Source of the DNA: Bemisia tabaci
Lineage: Eukaryota > Arthropoda > Insecta > Hemiptera > Aleyrodidae
Length of the DNA stretch: 64,000 bases
NCBI RefSeq assembly: GCF_918797505.1
Contig: NC_092801.1
Location: 14,632,001-14,696,000 of the forward strand
Reading direction: 5' to 3'
Shown: positions 1 to 9,701 of the stretch, piece after piece
How positions within the stretch are numbered: the stretch's first letter is position 1
Layout of the letters: the number at the start of each line of letters is the position of its first letter
Program-made: the position numbers and the translations under genes
The notes under the pieces: model-generated
What the model was told of the DNA's origin: nothing
The model's input: only the letters and a program-made list of their open reading frames with translations
Database searches by the model: none

Positions 1-683
1 GATTGGGGATCCTGGGGATATAGCAACATACTTGAGGAACACTCAGTAAAAAAATCTTCCCAATATTCCCAAAAATAAAGTCGTAACTACGGCGGAAAGT
101 AATTCCCATTGCGGCAATGGGAGAGAGAGAGACAGAACATGAGGGATTCGGTTGCGCGCTCGGCCGCCCCGGCTGAGCTGAAAGTTTCGGCCGTACTTTC
201 TCTGCGCTTTAATTCTAATTGCCAATATTTTTGGCTCAAAAAATCAAGCAAAAAATAATCTATATCTTGTGGATCTGCTTTTTGTAATTTGAACAATATT
301 ATTTCAGTAATCGTTGAAGGAAAGTGAAATTCTCAGTGGTGACTGGTGGCGCTATCTCTTATCTTGAATTATCCCTAATCGAACCCTGGATTCACCTTAA
401 CTGGGAATCTTATCGCACGGTTCGGCAACTCAGCGCGGAATGCACGGGCTCCGAGGGGGTGAGGCGGGGCGACTGCGACGATTTCGAGAACGTTAGCGCG
501 GTCATGTATCTCATTTCGAGGACTAATTTTAAATATTTTATGCTGATGAAAATTTTATCAGCTTCACGCGATACCGCTCTCCCCCTCCCGTGGCTCCGTG
601 TCATGAGTCAACCGGGGGTGCGGGTAATGGGGATCGATGGGTGGGAGGGGGAGATTATGCGGCGTAAAGATACGGGGCGCGCT
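1..683. other. Unassigned stretch, no gene supported
   Basis: No repeat family recognised elsewhere in the window is seen here. The open frame at 324-710 has no recognisable domain, and its GC-rich second half (about 420-680) runs into the family E fragment. I do not call it a gene. A short GA run lies near 121-132. Confidence 0.4.
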
Positions 684-738
684 CCCGTCCTGAGGAAGAA
701 CGCTGTATGAGCCTTTCGCTTGTAGCCAAATTGCCTTG
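684..738 (+). mobile_element. Family E MITE, 5' terminal fragment
   Basis: The first about 55 bp match the left end of family E (GAGGAAGAACGC, GTATGAGCC, then CCAAATTGCC). The element stops abruptly where the polypyrimidine tract begins, so the rest was lost or displaced by the microsatellite. Confidence 0.65.
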
Positions 739-1433
739 GATCCTTCTTCTTCATCTTCCTCTTCTTCTTCTTCTTCTTCTTCTTCATCTTCTTCTTCTTC
801 TTCTTCCTCCTCCTCCTCTTCCTCTTTTCCTCTTTCTCCCTCCTCTGCTTCCTGTTCCTTTTCTTCTTCTTCTTCCTCCTCCTCCTCTTCCTCTTTTCCT
901 CTTTCTCCCTCCTCTGCTTCCTGTTCCTTTTCTTCTTTTTCTTCCTCTTCTTCTTTTTCTTCTTCCTTTTCTTCTTCCTCTTCTACTTTTCTTCTTCCTC
1001 TTCTTCTTTTTTTCTTCTTCCTCTTCTTCTTCCTTTTCATCTTCTTCCTCTTCATCTTCTTCCTCTTCATCTTCTTCCTCTTCATCTTCTTCCTCTTCAT
1101 CTTCTTCCTCTTCATCTTCTTCCTCTCCATCTTCTTCCTCTTCTTCGTCTTCCTTTTCTTCTTCTTCCTCCTCTCCTTCCTCTTCCTCTATTTCTTCTTC
1201 TTCCTCTTCTTCTTTTTCTTCATTTTCTTCTTTCTCTTCTTCTTTTTCTTCCTTTCTTCTTCTTCCTCTTCATCCTTTTCCTGTTCATCCTCTTCCTGTT
1301 CGTCCTCTTCCTCTTCGTCTTCTTCCTCTTCATCTTCTTCCTCTTCATCTTCTTCCTCTTCTTATTCGTCTTCCTCTTCATCTTCTTCCTCTTCTTATTC
1401 GTCTTCTTCTTCCTCTTCTTCTTCTTCTTCTTA
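739..1433. repeat. Polypyrimidine TTC/TCC microsatellite-minisatellite tract
   Basis: About 695 bp with almost only C and T on the plus strand, built from TTC, TCC and TTCC units. It contains a 69-bp tandem duplication (the GCTTCCTGTTCC block recurs at about 848 and 917) and a run of 15-bp TTCTTCCTCTTCATC units at about 1034-1130. The long open frames in it on both strands encode only Ser/Phe/Leu or Lys/Glu/Arg runs and are low-complexity artefacts. Such tracts can form triplex (H-form) DNA. Confidence 0.95.
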
Positions 1434-1995
1434 ACAATAGGGTTTTTATACAAATTACCAGGGGTGCAAACTCTGTCCTATCACGCGATCCGCAGATCCC
1501 GCGACCAATAAGGATATTTTTGGCGGTATGCATGGAAAGTTTTTATCTAAAACGATACCGATATAATTTTAGGGAAGGGATTCTGGCGATTTATCGATCC
1601 CTTTGACTTTTCTTGAGACGTTTTGAGCAAATTTTCAAAATTGAGGAGCAAAACAAGAGAAGGGAAAGAAAAACGCTCGGGCGAATGGCACTTTTTACGC
1701 CCCTGAAAATTACAGAACGGAGTGATTCCGGGCGGCAGAGCTGCCAGAAAGATCGGAAAGCCTATGTTAAAACTTTATTAATCGGAACCCTTGTGCACCA
1801 TCTTGTCAATTTTATGTAAATTAATCATCTATGTAATTATGTAAGTCTTTCTCCCGACGTCAGTGCCTCTTACCTCAGTGCTGACTTCTTGGGTAAGTGC
1901 TTTAACACTTATGTCAGAGAAAACTGAACTGACCTCAGAGCAAATTGCACTGACCTCAGTGGAAAATTTACTGACCTAACACTTGCCATTTTTAC
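1434..1995. other. Unassigned stretch with short CTGACCTCAG repeats
   Basis: Nothing gene-like seen. Between about 1857 and 1975 the motif TGACCTCAG or a close variant occurs several times, alternating with its near-complement, which suggests a degraded short inverted-repeat element. Confidence 0.35.
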
Positions 1996-2710
1996 CAGGG
2001 TAGGTATAAAAATAAATCGGATTCAGAAAAAAAAAAAATTACCAACGAGAAAAGGCAACAAAATCACTTTTTCCTGAGAGTATCGTAATTGCTAATTTTG
2101 TCGTCTTTCGTTGATACAAGAGACAGCACCTTTCATTACTCGAGTGAAGAGAGAAAACCACACACGGAATTTGGCCTGGAGTGGCGCGGCGCAGAGAGGA
2201 ATGATGACGAGGACTTGTGATGAAAAGGAGATGCCCTCGGCGCGGCGGTCGGCATGTAACTCATGTTAGCGCCTACAAGACTGCATGAATACTTCACGCA
2301 TTGCATCAAACACACTGCGGTCAGCAGCAGTCGGCCTGAAACGCATAGCGCCTACAGGACTGCATGAATACCTCACGCATTGCGCCGAACACTGTACGGT
2401 CAGCGTGGCGCGGCGCGGCGGTGGAAGTTGAAATTATTAAACCACATTTATGTTTGCTTTTTCATATTTTTCCGTTCATTTCTTGTGAATGGAAGGCCTT
2501 GTATACACAGAGATAGGTTTATGGAACCTAACTTTTGCGCAAAGTTCCGTGCACTTGCTGGTAAGGTTGACGGGACTTTCGCAAAAAGTGTATCCAACAC
2601 GAGTAAACGTGTCTTATGCACCTCTCCGTTCCGGCACGTTCACTTGATGGTTTTAATTGATGTTTCAAAACGGATGAGAAGTGGGCGGCAAGTAGGTAAA
2701 CCCGGCCCTG
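1996..2710 (+). mobile_element. Family A repeat element, copy 1
   Basis: Homologous to copies at 15549-16610, 42182-42856 and 45827-46720 (inverted). It starts CAGGGTAGGTATAAAA and ends CCGGCCCTG, the inverted complement of the CAGGGCCG end of the fourth copy. Two units of the family's internal satellite lie at about 2269-2405. No coding capacity is visible. Superfamily not assigned; the CAGGG ends would suit a nonautonomous hAT-like element. Confidence 0.75.
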
Positions 2711-2860
2711 GTTATGTTAGTTTTTTTCGGTTTGAACCAAGATTTTGATATTACATCGAATGATGTAGCCACTAAATCAGTCTAATTGGTAGCTGTAAAA
2801 ATGTTAGAACTAAGAGAGGAAAGAACCTCTAAGTCTTACGTTCGGTCTCACTTGAATCAA

Positions 2861-3085
2861 ATGCAGTTAGATGTGTTGATATACACTAGAACTGCCTTGA
2901 GGCATTACCTCGGCGGTTGGTGCTACTGGTTGATTTATTTTTATAATCGGTGCTTTCTTTTCAATATTTTATAGTATTCTTTGTATGATACTCAATTTAC
3001 TTTGTTTTTCAACGTAATATGTATTATATTTTCGTTTTTTACTGTTTGTTTCAGGTAAGAATCCAGTTAGCTCCTGGTCTTCTAA
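2861..3085 (+). repeat. Dispersed repeat U, copy 1
   Basis: Similar to 20875-21105. Shared landmarks are GAGGCATTAC, TTCTTTGTAT, an AACGTAATA block and a closing TACTGTTTGTTTCAGGTAAG. The repeat ends in a splice-site-like TTTCAG/GTAAG string, but no coding exon is seen beside it. Confidence 0.6.
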
Positions 3086-3817
3086 AATTGTTTACAACCA
3101 AAAAAGGTGTTCTCCTGTGCATGTCTACCCAAGAATCACCAGGCTGAAGATTCTCTCAGGTTTAATGAATGTAGGTATTTACCGAAAAAACCAAGTGCCT
3201 GGTGAGAAATTGCGTTACGTAAAATTTTTTATAATGTCGTGTTTTTGTAAATGCATTGTTTTCCAGGAAAACTCATGAGTAGTTTTCTTCCAATTACTCA
3301 AAGAAATTTTCCTACAATTTGACAGGTTGCATCTCTGAGAATTTTCAAGCTGAATATTTATACCTAACTATCTCCAGAAATAAATATTTTATCGGACGAA
3401 ATTTAAAAATCATCCGAAGTCCATGCCTATTTAAACGCGATTTTTCCTTTGCATGGCAGAACTGTCGTTCTGAGGAAGGACGCAACGTGGGTACTCAGAT
3501 ATAACCAATTTTTTTTTCCTTACAAGTATTTCTCCGAAAAGTCGTGAATTTTTCCCCCATAAATTACAGAAATGTCGGATCATTTCGTGCGTTAAACTCT
3601 TTAAAAATAATCAAAGAAATAAAATTAAAGAAAAAAAGAAAATACGAAGTCTCCTCTCAACGTGTGAAGAGAGAGAGATTAAGTCCTCCGTTTGAAAGTA
3701 TTTCAAGGCGTCAGGGATTAAGGCGCCATCAAATAAGGTGTGCAAGAGAGGACTCCGACGTTATGCCACAAATTAAAAGCAATTAACTTTCCTTGGATGA
3801 GGGATAAGCGCTAAATT
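3086..3817. other. Unassigned AT-rich stretch
   Basis: Only short frames without recognisable domains. A weak family E-like string (GTTCTGAGGAAGGACGC) occurs at about 3466. I see no gene. Confidence 0.35.
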
Positions 3818-4068
3818 TCATCGTCTCTTCCACGAAAGAACGTAACTAGATTTCAATGTTGCCAGATTCCTCCGCGTCAATAGCATTTTTAACAGGAGAA
3901 TTTGAGAAATTCAGACTGAAAAACTCACTAAAGTTTATTCTGACCACATGCAAAAATCAGACGAATTTTCGACGAAAATTATGCATGTATTTACTCGCAT
4001 TAAATTGTTTGTTTGAGTCTATTTTGCAACCTAGGAATAGAGTTACGTTCCCTTTTGCGGGGAACGAA
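3818..4068 (+). mobile_element. Family G MITE, copy 1
   Basis: Left end TTCATCGTCTC followed by ACGAAAGAACGTAACT, and right end AGTTACGTTCC...GGGGAACGAA, form imperfect terminal inverted repeats. Length about 251 bp, close to the 259-bp copy at 43479-43737. Confidence 0.6.
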
Positions 4069-4092
4069 TCTTTTGGACTCAATTCTCCTCAA

Positions 4093-4460
4093 GGCCTTGT
4101 CCGCACGACCGGGGTTTGAGAAACTTATTATTCCACGAATTGCTCAGTTCCCGGAACTTGTTCCTTAAAACGAGGCATGCTGTTCACGCGAGTTCGCCCG
4201 AACTAGAACCGGAGCTTCAATAAAACTTTACAATTATTGCAAATGAATAGATTATTACGGCCGCAAAATTATAACAAAAATAAATGTCCAGAAAGTAAAG
4301 GACGTAAAAAACAAAAAAAAAAACTAATTCACATCAAAGGAAACATATGCAGAAGCTCGGAGCACGGGGGAGTTCCGGGTTTTAGAGGAATAAGTTTTTA
4401 GCTCAGCTAAAACTTGTTCCGGGAACAAGTTCCGCGAACCGCGCTCGTGTGGACGAGGCC
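4093..4460. mobile_element. Inverted-repeat element (ends GGCCTTGTCCGCACGACC)
   Basis: The two ends are imperfect inverted complements (left GGCCTTGTCCGCACGACC, right GCTCGTGTGGACGAGGCC). The sequence inside carries further GTTCCCGGAACTTGTTCC / GGAACAAGTTCC palindromes. Non-coding; single copy in this window. Confidence 0.6.
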
Positions 4461-4638
4461 CAATATCGTATTTTTCTTCGGAAAGTTCAAGGGCAAACGA
4501 AAAATCCGCGAAAGTTAATTGTCAAGTCAATTTATTTATTTCTACAAATGGCCGTTTATGATCCCGTTAAACTTTTGTTCCTCGACAACGGTGACCCGTA
4601 AGTGACCCCGACTGACCCAACTCACGATCAGTGACCGC

Positions 4639-4873
4639 CGCACAGTGGATCGAGTGAATGGGAACAGTTAGACAAATTCTGGAAACTTTGAAAGCTTATA
4701 TTTTCGAAAATATGAATCAAAAAGTTTTAGAGTGGTTCTGTTGGTTTTATCGTGAAATTTCCCTTCAGAAACACCCCTTGAAATTGAATTTGTGACGTAA
4801 TATTTATCAAAATTCGAAATTTTAGACAAAAGTTTCGTGTCCAACCTCTTCCTGTAGCTCGTTCCACTGTGCG
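4639..4873. mobile_element. Family K MITE, copy 1
   Basis: Ends are CGCACAGTGG and its exact inverted complement CCACTGTGCG, flanked by CCGC on both sides (4635-4638 and 4874-4877), a possible 4-bp target duplication. Related ends are at 22769 and near 58710. Confidence 0.65.
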
Positions 4874-4891
4874 CCGCACACGCCTTGACTT

Positions 4892-5298
4892 TCTATCCTG
4901 ACATTTCTATCTGACTCAGAATATGTCCCGACACGGCGCATACGGAAGTTATTTGGATAAAAGACGTACATCTCACAGATTCTCCTCTGTACTCCTGCGG
5001 AGAAGTAGATACTCCTGAACACACATTTTTTGCTTGTAAATTAAACGAAAGAGATAGGGAGAAATTAGAAAAGAAAATCAATCATCAAATACGTGCAAAT
5101 AACTTATTACAACTTATGTTAGAGAATAGAAAACACTGGAACTCAGGATACAATTACATTAAGAATACTTTAGAAGATAATAATAAAATATACAATGATA
5201 AGATAAACAATATTATACCAAAGCCTCTCCCCCATCCACACCCCGACGTAATGCCAACAGGCGGTTCCGGGGCCTCTATATTATAGATGTAGACTAAG
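4892..5298 (+). pseudogene. 5'-truncated non-LTR retrotransposon (LINE) tail, decayed ORF2 C-terminus
   Basis: The decayed frame ending at the TAG of about 5284 reads through a gag-like/ORF2-terminal zinc-knuckle pattern: SPLYSCGEVDTPEHTFFAC. This fits the CxxC...H...C motif that follows reverse transcriptase in R1/Jockey-type insect LINEs, but the first cysteine is Tyr. A lysine- and asparagine-rich tail follows. An in-frame TGA lies just upstream near 4911. The insert is bounded by ACGCCTTGACTT on both sides (4880-4891 and 5299-5310), a 12-bp target-site duplication expected of target-primed reverse transcription. It lies immediately right of a K MITE. What is seen is the motif and the duplication; the clade is inference. 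Confidence 0.75.
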
Positions 5299-5336
5299 AC
5301 GCCTTGACTTCCTCACACAGCCCTCTCAGTGGCGTG

Positions 5337-5484
5337 GCGTGCGATATATCGTTGATCTGCCATTGAAAGCTACGTAAAAAGATCGATAAACAGGGTGCTC
5401 GCAACGGATACCTTAATAATCGATTCTATACCATAGCTTCAAATGGGGGAAAATCGATAATCGACCATTCACGCCTCGTTCCTG
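5337..5484. mobile_element. hAT-164 MITE, copy 1
   Basis: Left end CAGTGGCGTGGCGTG; the right end is decayed (CACGCCTCGTTCCTG). The interior has the family's ATCGAT-rich palindromic arms. CCCTCT abuts both ends (5331-5336, 5485-5490), so the duplication is at best six of the eight bases seen in younger copies. Confidence 0.75.
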
Positions 5485-5665
5485 CCCTCTAAGACTTGCT
5501 TTTGCCTTCCGGCATTGTACTTCGGCGATATTGCCAAAGAAGAGTTGGGCCTCCCCAAAGAACGAATTCATCGAGCGGGTTCCTTATTACGTCGACTGAC
5601 ACGTCGTTCAAATCTCTGCCCAGTGGGCAAACGTCTTCCCGGTGGGTCTCACCAAATGCGATGTA

Positions 5666-6667
5666 CGAGGGTCATCCAAAAAGTAAGTTCACCCCTTTCA
5701 TATCTCCGAAACTAAAAGGGATAAATCAAATCGGTTAAAAATAACTTCTTACTTATATCCTCAGCTCTCCATAGGTACCAAGATTTTTAAATTTGGACCA
5801 CTGGTTGCCGAGATATTCGATTTTTACGTGAACAACTCCCGGCCAGTTCCGTCCACCAAACGATGCGCTGCGATTCCCGTCACGCTACCTAAATTGACTG
5901 TGTTCCCCACACATCTACGTAGGAATAACCAACTCAAATATTCTAAGATTGGCTTTAAAACAATCTTACCTTATTTTTCGACGTAATTTCCGTTCCTATA
6001 GATGCATTTTTCATAGCGTTTCTGAAGCTTCTTACTGCCGTTCTCAAAGAACACTTTTGGTTGACTCTTGAACTAGCCATTGACTGCTTCCATCACCTGC
6101 TGATCGTTTTCGAAGCGCTGGCCACCTAGGTGCTTCTTGAGTTGCGGAAAAATATGATATTCACTCGGGGCGAGGGCTGGAGAGTATGGAGGATGAGGTG
6201 ACACCTCCCACGCAAATTTGTCCAAAAAATTTTGGGTCTCTTTCGCCGTGTGAGGTCTGGCATTATCGTGAAGGAATAGGGGACCACGAGACAAGAGACC
6301 CGGTCGCTTGTTTCTTATTGCCAATCGCAACGAATTCAATATTCCAAAATACCGTGGTGCATTGATTGTACATACACCCTTTCTCCAAATAATGGACGAG
6401 AAGTACTCCTTGAGAGTCCCAGAAGACAAAAGCGACGCGACAGCGCGCGGTGCATCTCATATCAGCGCGTTGTTTGGTGGACGGAACTGGCCGGGAGTTG
6501 TTCACGTAAAAATCGAATATCTCGGCAACCAGTGGTCCAAATTTAAAAATCTTGGTACCTATGGAGAGCTGAGGATATAAGTAAGAAGTTATTTTTAACC
6601 GATTTGATTTATCCCTTTTAGTTTCGGAGATATGAAAGGGGTGAACTTACTTTTTGGATGACCCTCG
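5666..6667 (-). mobile_element. Mariner-type DNA transposon relic with ~208-bp terminal inverted repeats
   Basis: Flanked by TA on both sides (5664-5665, 6668-6669). The ends are inverted complements beginning CGAGGGTCATCCAAAAAGTA, and the similarity runs about 208 bp inward on each side (to about 5873 and from about 6460), far longer than the roughly 30 bp typical of mariners. Only the C-terminal half of a transposase remains between them, so it is nonautonomous. Confidence 0.9.
5971..6460 (-). pseudogene. Mariner transposase, C-terminal half, broken
   Basis: Reads on the minus strand from about 6460 through FWDSQGVLLVHYLEKG (one frame), then GLLSRGPLFLHDNARPHTA and HPPYSPALAPSEYHIFPQLK in the next frame, showing a frameshift near 6390. 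A TAG at 6073-6075 sits where mariners usually have Trp; the frame continues to a TAA at 5971. HDNARPHTA holds the second catalytic Asp. 34 residues later the third catalytic position is Glu (SEYH, usually SDYH), and the usual SPDL is SPAL. The DNA-binding half and first Asp are absent. Clearly inactive. Confidence 0.88.
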
Positions 6668-6766
6668 TACCTTATGTAATGGACGTCGTTGCAATGCGTC
6701 ACACGAAACGGCCACATCCTGCACAGGCAGAAAGAGTAATCAACCTATTGCGTCATGTGTGGGGAA

Positions 6767-7358
6767 CAAAGACATAAAGACGGAGTGCTCGTATCTAAAA
6801 GCACGAGAAAAAAGTGAAGCCTGGTTTGGCGCTGGGTGCTTGTGTGAGTGTGTAAATGAGCGCGGGAATCCATGGCGGCAAACGGAAATTTGATTTGAAC
6901 TTGTCCTCTTGATTTTTCCTTATTTCTCCTTCTAAACGTGTTTTAAATGCCTAAAACGATTATATTAAGAAAGTTCGGTCTGCGTCCTAATATAATACAC
7001 CTACTTTTGCTCAGTAACAGGCAGTAATCTCAGATAAAGTTAGTTTTTCTTCTGCTCATGGTGGTTCTGCAGGTTCAAACAGGTCGTTACAGTTATAGAT
7101 GACCGTCACTCCCAAATGAAATTAATCGGTCGACGACGGACCAAAGCTAACCTAAAGTTAAAGAAATATGAGTGGGTAAGTGAATTTGGGCAAAAATCAA
7201 CCTAGAATACTTTGTTTCCGCAATTATTTTATTCAGTTCCCGCCCTATATTTGAATTCAAACTTGTCCCGATTTCGCCGCTAATCCTCTAGCCAATAGTA
7301 GAGGTGGTTGAAAAGAAGCTTCATTTTTTGCTTTTAGCCCTCCGTCTTTATGTCTTTG
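6767..7358. mobile_element. hAT-like element with perfect 8-bp target duplication
   Basis: Ends CAAAGACATAAAGACGGAG and its inverted complement CTCCGTCTTTATGTCTTTG. GTGGGGAA directly flanks both sides (6759-6766, 7359-7366). No transposase is visible in 592 bp. The 8-bp duplication is the hAT hallmark (established); the assignment follows from it. Confidence 0.85.
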
Positions 7359-7496
7359 GTGGGGAACAACTTGAAAAGCGGGTAGCGAGGTTAAAATTTC
7401 ACGAGCAAGACCAAAATTTTTCGGCTGAAAACTCAGCCTTCCTCAGTTGGATAAAATTGTAAAAAGAGAAATGATAAAAATCTAAAATACTACCTG

Positions 7497-7723
7497 CACT
7501 GGAAAAAAAACACATTGGATCTAGAGTCCAGACTCTGGATAACATTGACAAGAAAAAATACTTTTGATTCAATCGGATTTTTGCTTGAATCAAAACGAAA
7601 TCCGCTTAAATTAAGAGGCTTGGTTCTTGATTTAAGATAGATGCTGATTGAATCAAGAGTACTTTTTCTTGTCGATGTTTTTTAAGAGTCTGGACTCTAG
7701 ATCCAATGTGTTTTTTCCCAGTG
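7497..7723. mobile_element. Family C MITE, copy 1
   Basis: Ends CACTGGAAAAAAAACACATT and the inverted complement closing in CCCAGTG, flanked by TG on both sides. Inside, GGATCTAGAGTCCAGACTCT and TTGATTCAATCGGATT are mirrored on the right arm, so the whole 227 bp can fold into one hairpin. Confidence 0.9.
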
Positions 7724-7799
7724 TGGCTGTGCCTTTCAAAGCGAGAATGTTGTCATGAATTTAGAACAGAGCAGTTAGAACAGGAGTAGCACAGTCTTT

Positions 7800-8036
7800 C
7801 GCTTAATTTCATTTCCTTGCCGATTTAACTAAAAGTCAGTGTTTTTGAGTAAAGGAAACGTTGTTTTGTTAAAATTTTTTGACCTTAACTTGACGATAGC
7901 AAGACGACGCTTCTTTAATTCAAGAAACTTACTTTTAGTTAAATCCACACGGGTTTACACCGAAAAAAACATTTTTTTCCGAAAAGAAACGACTTGATGT
8001 GAATATAATATCTCAAGAATTTTTTTTTTTCCATTG
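7800..8036. mobile_element. MITE related to 57159-57427, boundaries approximate
   Basis: The right part (7978-8036) matches the right end at 57368-57427: a GAAACGAC block, then AATATAATATCTCA, then a poly-T run and a terminal CATTG/CAGTG. Internal strings GTTAAATCC and AAAAGTCAG are shared too. Confidence 0.5.
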
Positions 8037-8128
8037 TTGGGTAGGAATTACTTTCTGTAATTTTCGTTAAGTGCTTTAATCGTGTTTCACGTAAAATTTT
8101 AAAGAGGGAATATTTAGCAGCACGCTTA

Positions 8129-8367
8129 CACGGAAAAAAAAACTCCGGCCGTGGGAGCCGCAATTACGGGCGATATAGGGATACCGTCCGTTCCGGGCTC
8201 AAAGGCCGGAAATTCCGGCTGCTGAAGCCGTAGCTTCGGCCTCTAAACCCGGAGCAATCGAAGTTACGGCTCCAGCAGCCGGAATTTTTGGCCTTTGAGC
8301 CCGGAACGGACGGTATCTCTATATAGCCCGTAATTTCGGCTCCCACGGCCGGAGTTTTTTTTCAATG
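8129..8367. mobile_element. Palindromic MITE (CACGG...CAATG ends), copy 1
   Basis: A nearly perfect 239-bp palindrome: arms read ACTCCGGCCGTGGGAGCCG...ATACCGTCCGTTCCGGGCTC and the mirror. TA flanks both ends. The decayed copy at 48138-48319 shares the ACCGTCCG and CCACGGCCGGAG blocks. Confidence 0.85.
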
Positions 8368-8420
8368 TATATTCGTATTGTTCGTCTGGTAATTCATTGA
8401 AAATATCAAGTCGTTATGGG

Positions 8421-8792
8421 TCACCTGTTAGCCAAATAGTTGGCCAGCGCGACTCCTTTAGGCGCGAAATTTAGTTGAAGCTGGGTCCTTCTCATCTTTT
8501 TAGCCATGCCGTTTCGGTAGAATTTAGAGGTGGATTCCACCTTCCGAATGTGGATGTACATGGAAGTAAAACTGGTCTCCAGGAGGATGAGCGAATTGGG
8601 ACTTGTCGCGTACATATACTGCCCCCAACCCCTGACTCTCAAAATGTCTCCAGCCACAAACTGGATGTTCGCAATTTTGTCGAAACCGAAGACATCGCAC
8701 CACGGATAGCGGTACCCTTGGCCGTAGCTGCCTCCCGCCAATGCCGCTTGGAGCACTGCCTGAAGCACTGATAAAGTCAAATTAAAAATCAA
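8421..8792 (-). CDS. Hypothetical protein or exon with signal-peptide-like N-terminus
   Basis: A 123-codon minus-strand frame. The first about 20 residues (MIFNLTLSVLQAVLQAALAG) form a short hydrophobic segment ending in small residues, as in a secretory signal. The next part is Gly/Tyr/Trp-rich (GSYGQGYRYPWCDVFGFDKI), then alternating hydrophobic-polar stretches suggesting beta strands, and a basic KKMRR segment. Codons use more G/C at third positions than surrounding DNA, which argues for real coding sequence. The end is ambiguous: the TGA overlaps AACAG/GTGACC, so the frame may instead be an exon ending at a GTGACC donor. Likewise TTATCAG/TGCTTCAG in the start region could be a splice acceptor rather than part of the leader. 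A hAT MITE sits 11 bp upstream of the ATG. Family not recognised. Confidence 0.45.
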   Translation of the reverse strand: MIFNLTLSVLQAVLQAALAGGSYGQGYRYPWCDVFGFDKIANIQFVAGDILRVRGWGQYMYATSPNSLILLETSFTSMYIHIRKVESTSKFYRNGMAKKMRRTQLQLNFAPKGVALANYLANR

Positions 8793-8803
8793 ATAAATGA
8801 ATG

Positions 8804-9236
8804 CAGGGGCGGACTGGTAGTCGAAAAGTTAGGAGGCGACCTAGATGTGGGGGCCCCTCCTGTCGTTCGGGGGCCCCTCTAAGAAGGTCAGAGAGCCCTC
8901 CCCCGGAAAATTTTGAAAATATCACCCTTTTTAATCGCAATTTTAAGCATTATCTGAGTTAAATTCTACAGTACTTGAAATTCAAAATAACCCATTCTCC
9001 GGATTCTTCGGGGGCCCCTTCATCACGTAAGCTTTAGGTGATCTTTCATGTTTCTTAGAGACAAATTTTCAAGGATTTCGGGGCCTTTTAGTGACTGGAA
9101 AGGATAAAAAATTACAACATTACGGGGAAAAAAACAATGACTTGAAAAACATTCACCGCGGGGGCCCCCTCGGGACTTCCGCGGCAAATTGTCAGGAGGG
9201 GATCGCCTCCCCGCCCCCATGGCCAGTCCGCCCCTG
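8804..9236. mobile_element. hAT-like MITE (CAGGGGCGGACTGG ends) with 8-bp duplication
   Basis: Exact inverted ends CAGGGGCGGACTGG / CCAGTCCGCCCCTG, flanked by AATGAATG on both sides (8796-8803, 9237-9244). The interior has repeated GGGGGCCCC blocks and is non-coding. Ends and duplication fit hAT nonautonomous elements. Confidence 0.9.
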
Positions 9237-9419
9237 AATGAATGGAACATTTTTTTTAAAAAAAAAGTAGATAGAAAGAAATTAGGCCCGGTGTTAATAT
9301 GGATACGATGATGAAACTTTAAAACTACGCTTATCGTTTGATATGTGTAAAATTATACACTTCTATTTTCATTTATTTGCAGGGGTACACATCAACATCT
9401 TTCTTTGAAGTTTGAGGCA

Positions 9420-9610
9420 ACTCAATTTTTTTACATGCAAACGATTGTGCGGATTTTTGTGCGAATTTCAGTGGATTTTCTGCACAGTACGAGGCCAATT
9501 CCTTAACATTTTCAAAGGAATCCGCACACATTCTCTTTTGTGAAAAATTGAATTGCTCACTTAAATTTGGCACTAGCTGATATGGCTAGTTCCCTTTCTC
9601 CTAAACGCGG
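9420..9610. mobile_element. Family R MITE, partial copy
   Basis: The right end TTTGGCACTAGCTGATATGG...CTAAACGCGGTCC matches the right end at 18711. The left terminal GGACCGCG is not found. Confidence 0.55.
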
Positions 9611-9701
9611 TCCATTTACAAAGAGCCAGAGGATACAATGACATGAGGATGGAATAAGTTAGATAATCAAAACGAATCTTAACGAAGAAAGGAGAGACCT
9701 T

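Larger units (their letters stand above)
5500..6766 (+). pseudogene. Possible decayed coding segment interrupted by two transposons
   Basis: Flanks of the mariner relic (5666-6667) and of the hAT-type element (6767-7358) can be read together. After removing the mariner and one TA, about 5600-5665 plus 6670-6766 reads SAQWANVFPVGLTKCDVP, YVMDVVAMRHTKRPHPA and AERVINLLRHVWG without a stop. Joining the flanks of the second element adds TT and a TGA. Upstream (about 5512-5600) a different frame reads GDIAKEELGLPKERIHRAG, implying a frameshift. Composition looks more protein-like than its surroundings. I do not recognise the family, and it could be an older transposon's gene. Confidence 0.35.

Noticed and set aside
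564..1453. Long open frames on both strands (Ser/Leu/Phe-rich and Lys/Glu-rich proteins of up to 299 residues)
   Set aside because: They are translations of the TTC microsatellite; all frames are open because the tract lacks stop-forming bases.
5496..5738. Frames across the left end of the mariner
   Set aside because: They run from the flanking relic into the terminal inverted repeat, so they are chimeric.
6654..6793. Histone H4-like similarity of the MDVV... string near 6679
   Set aside because: Only four to five residues agree, and the following sequence does not fit H4.
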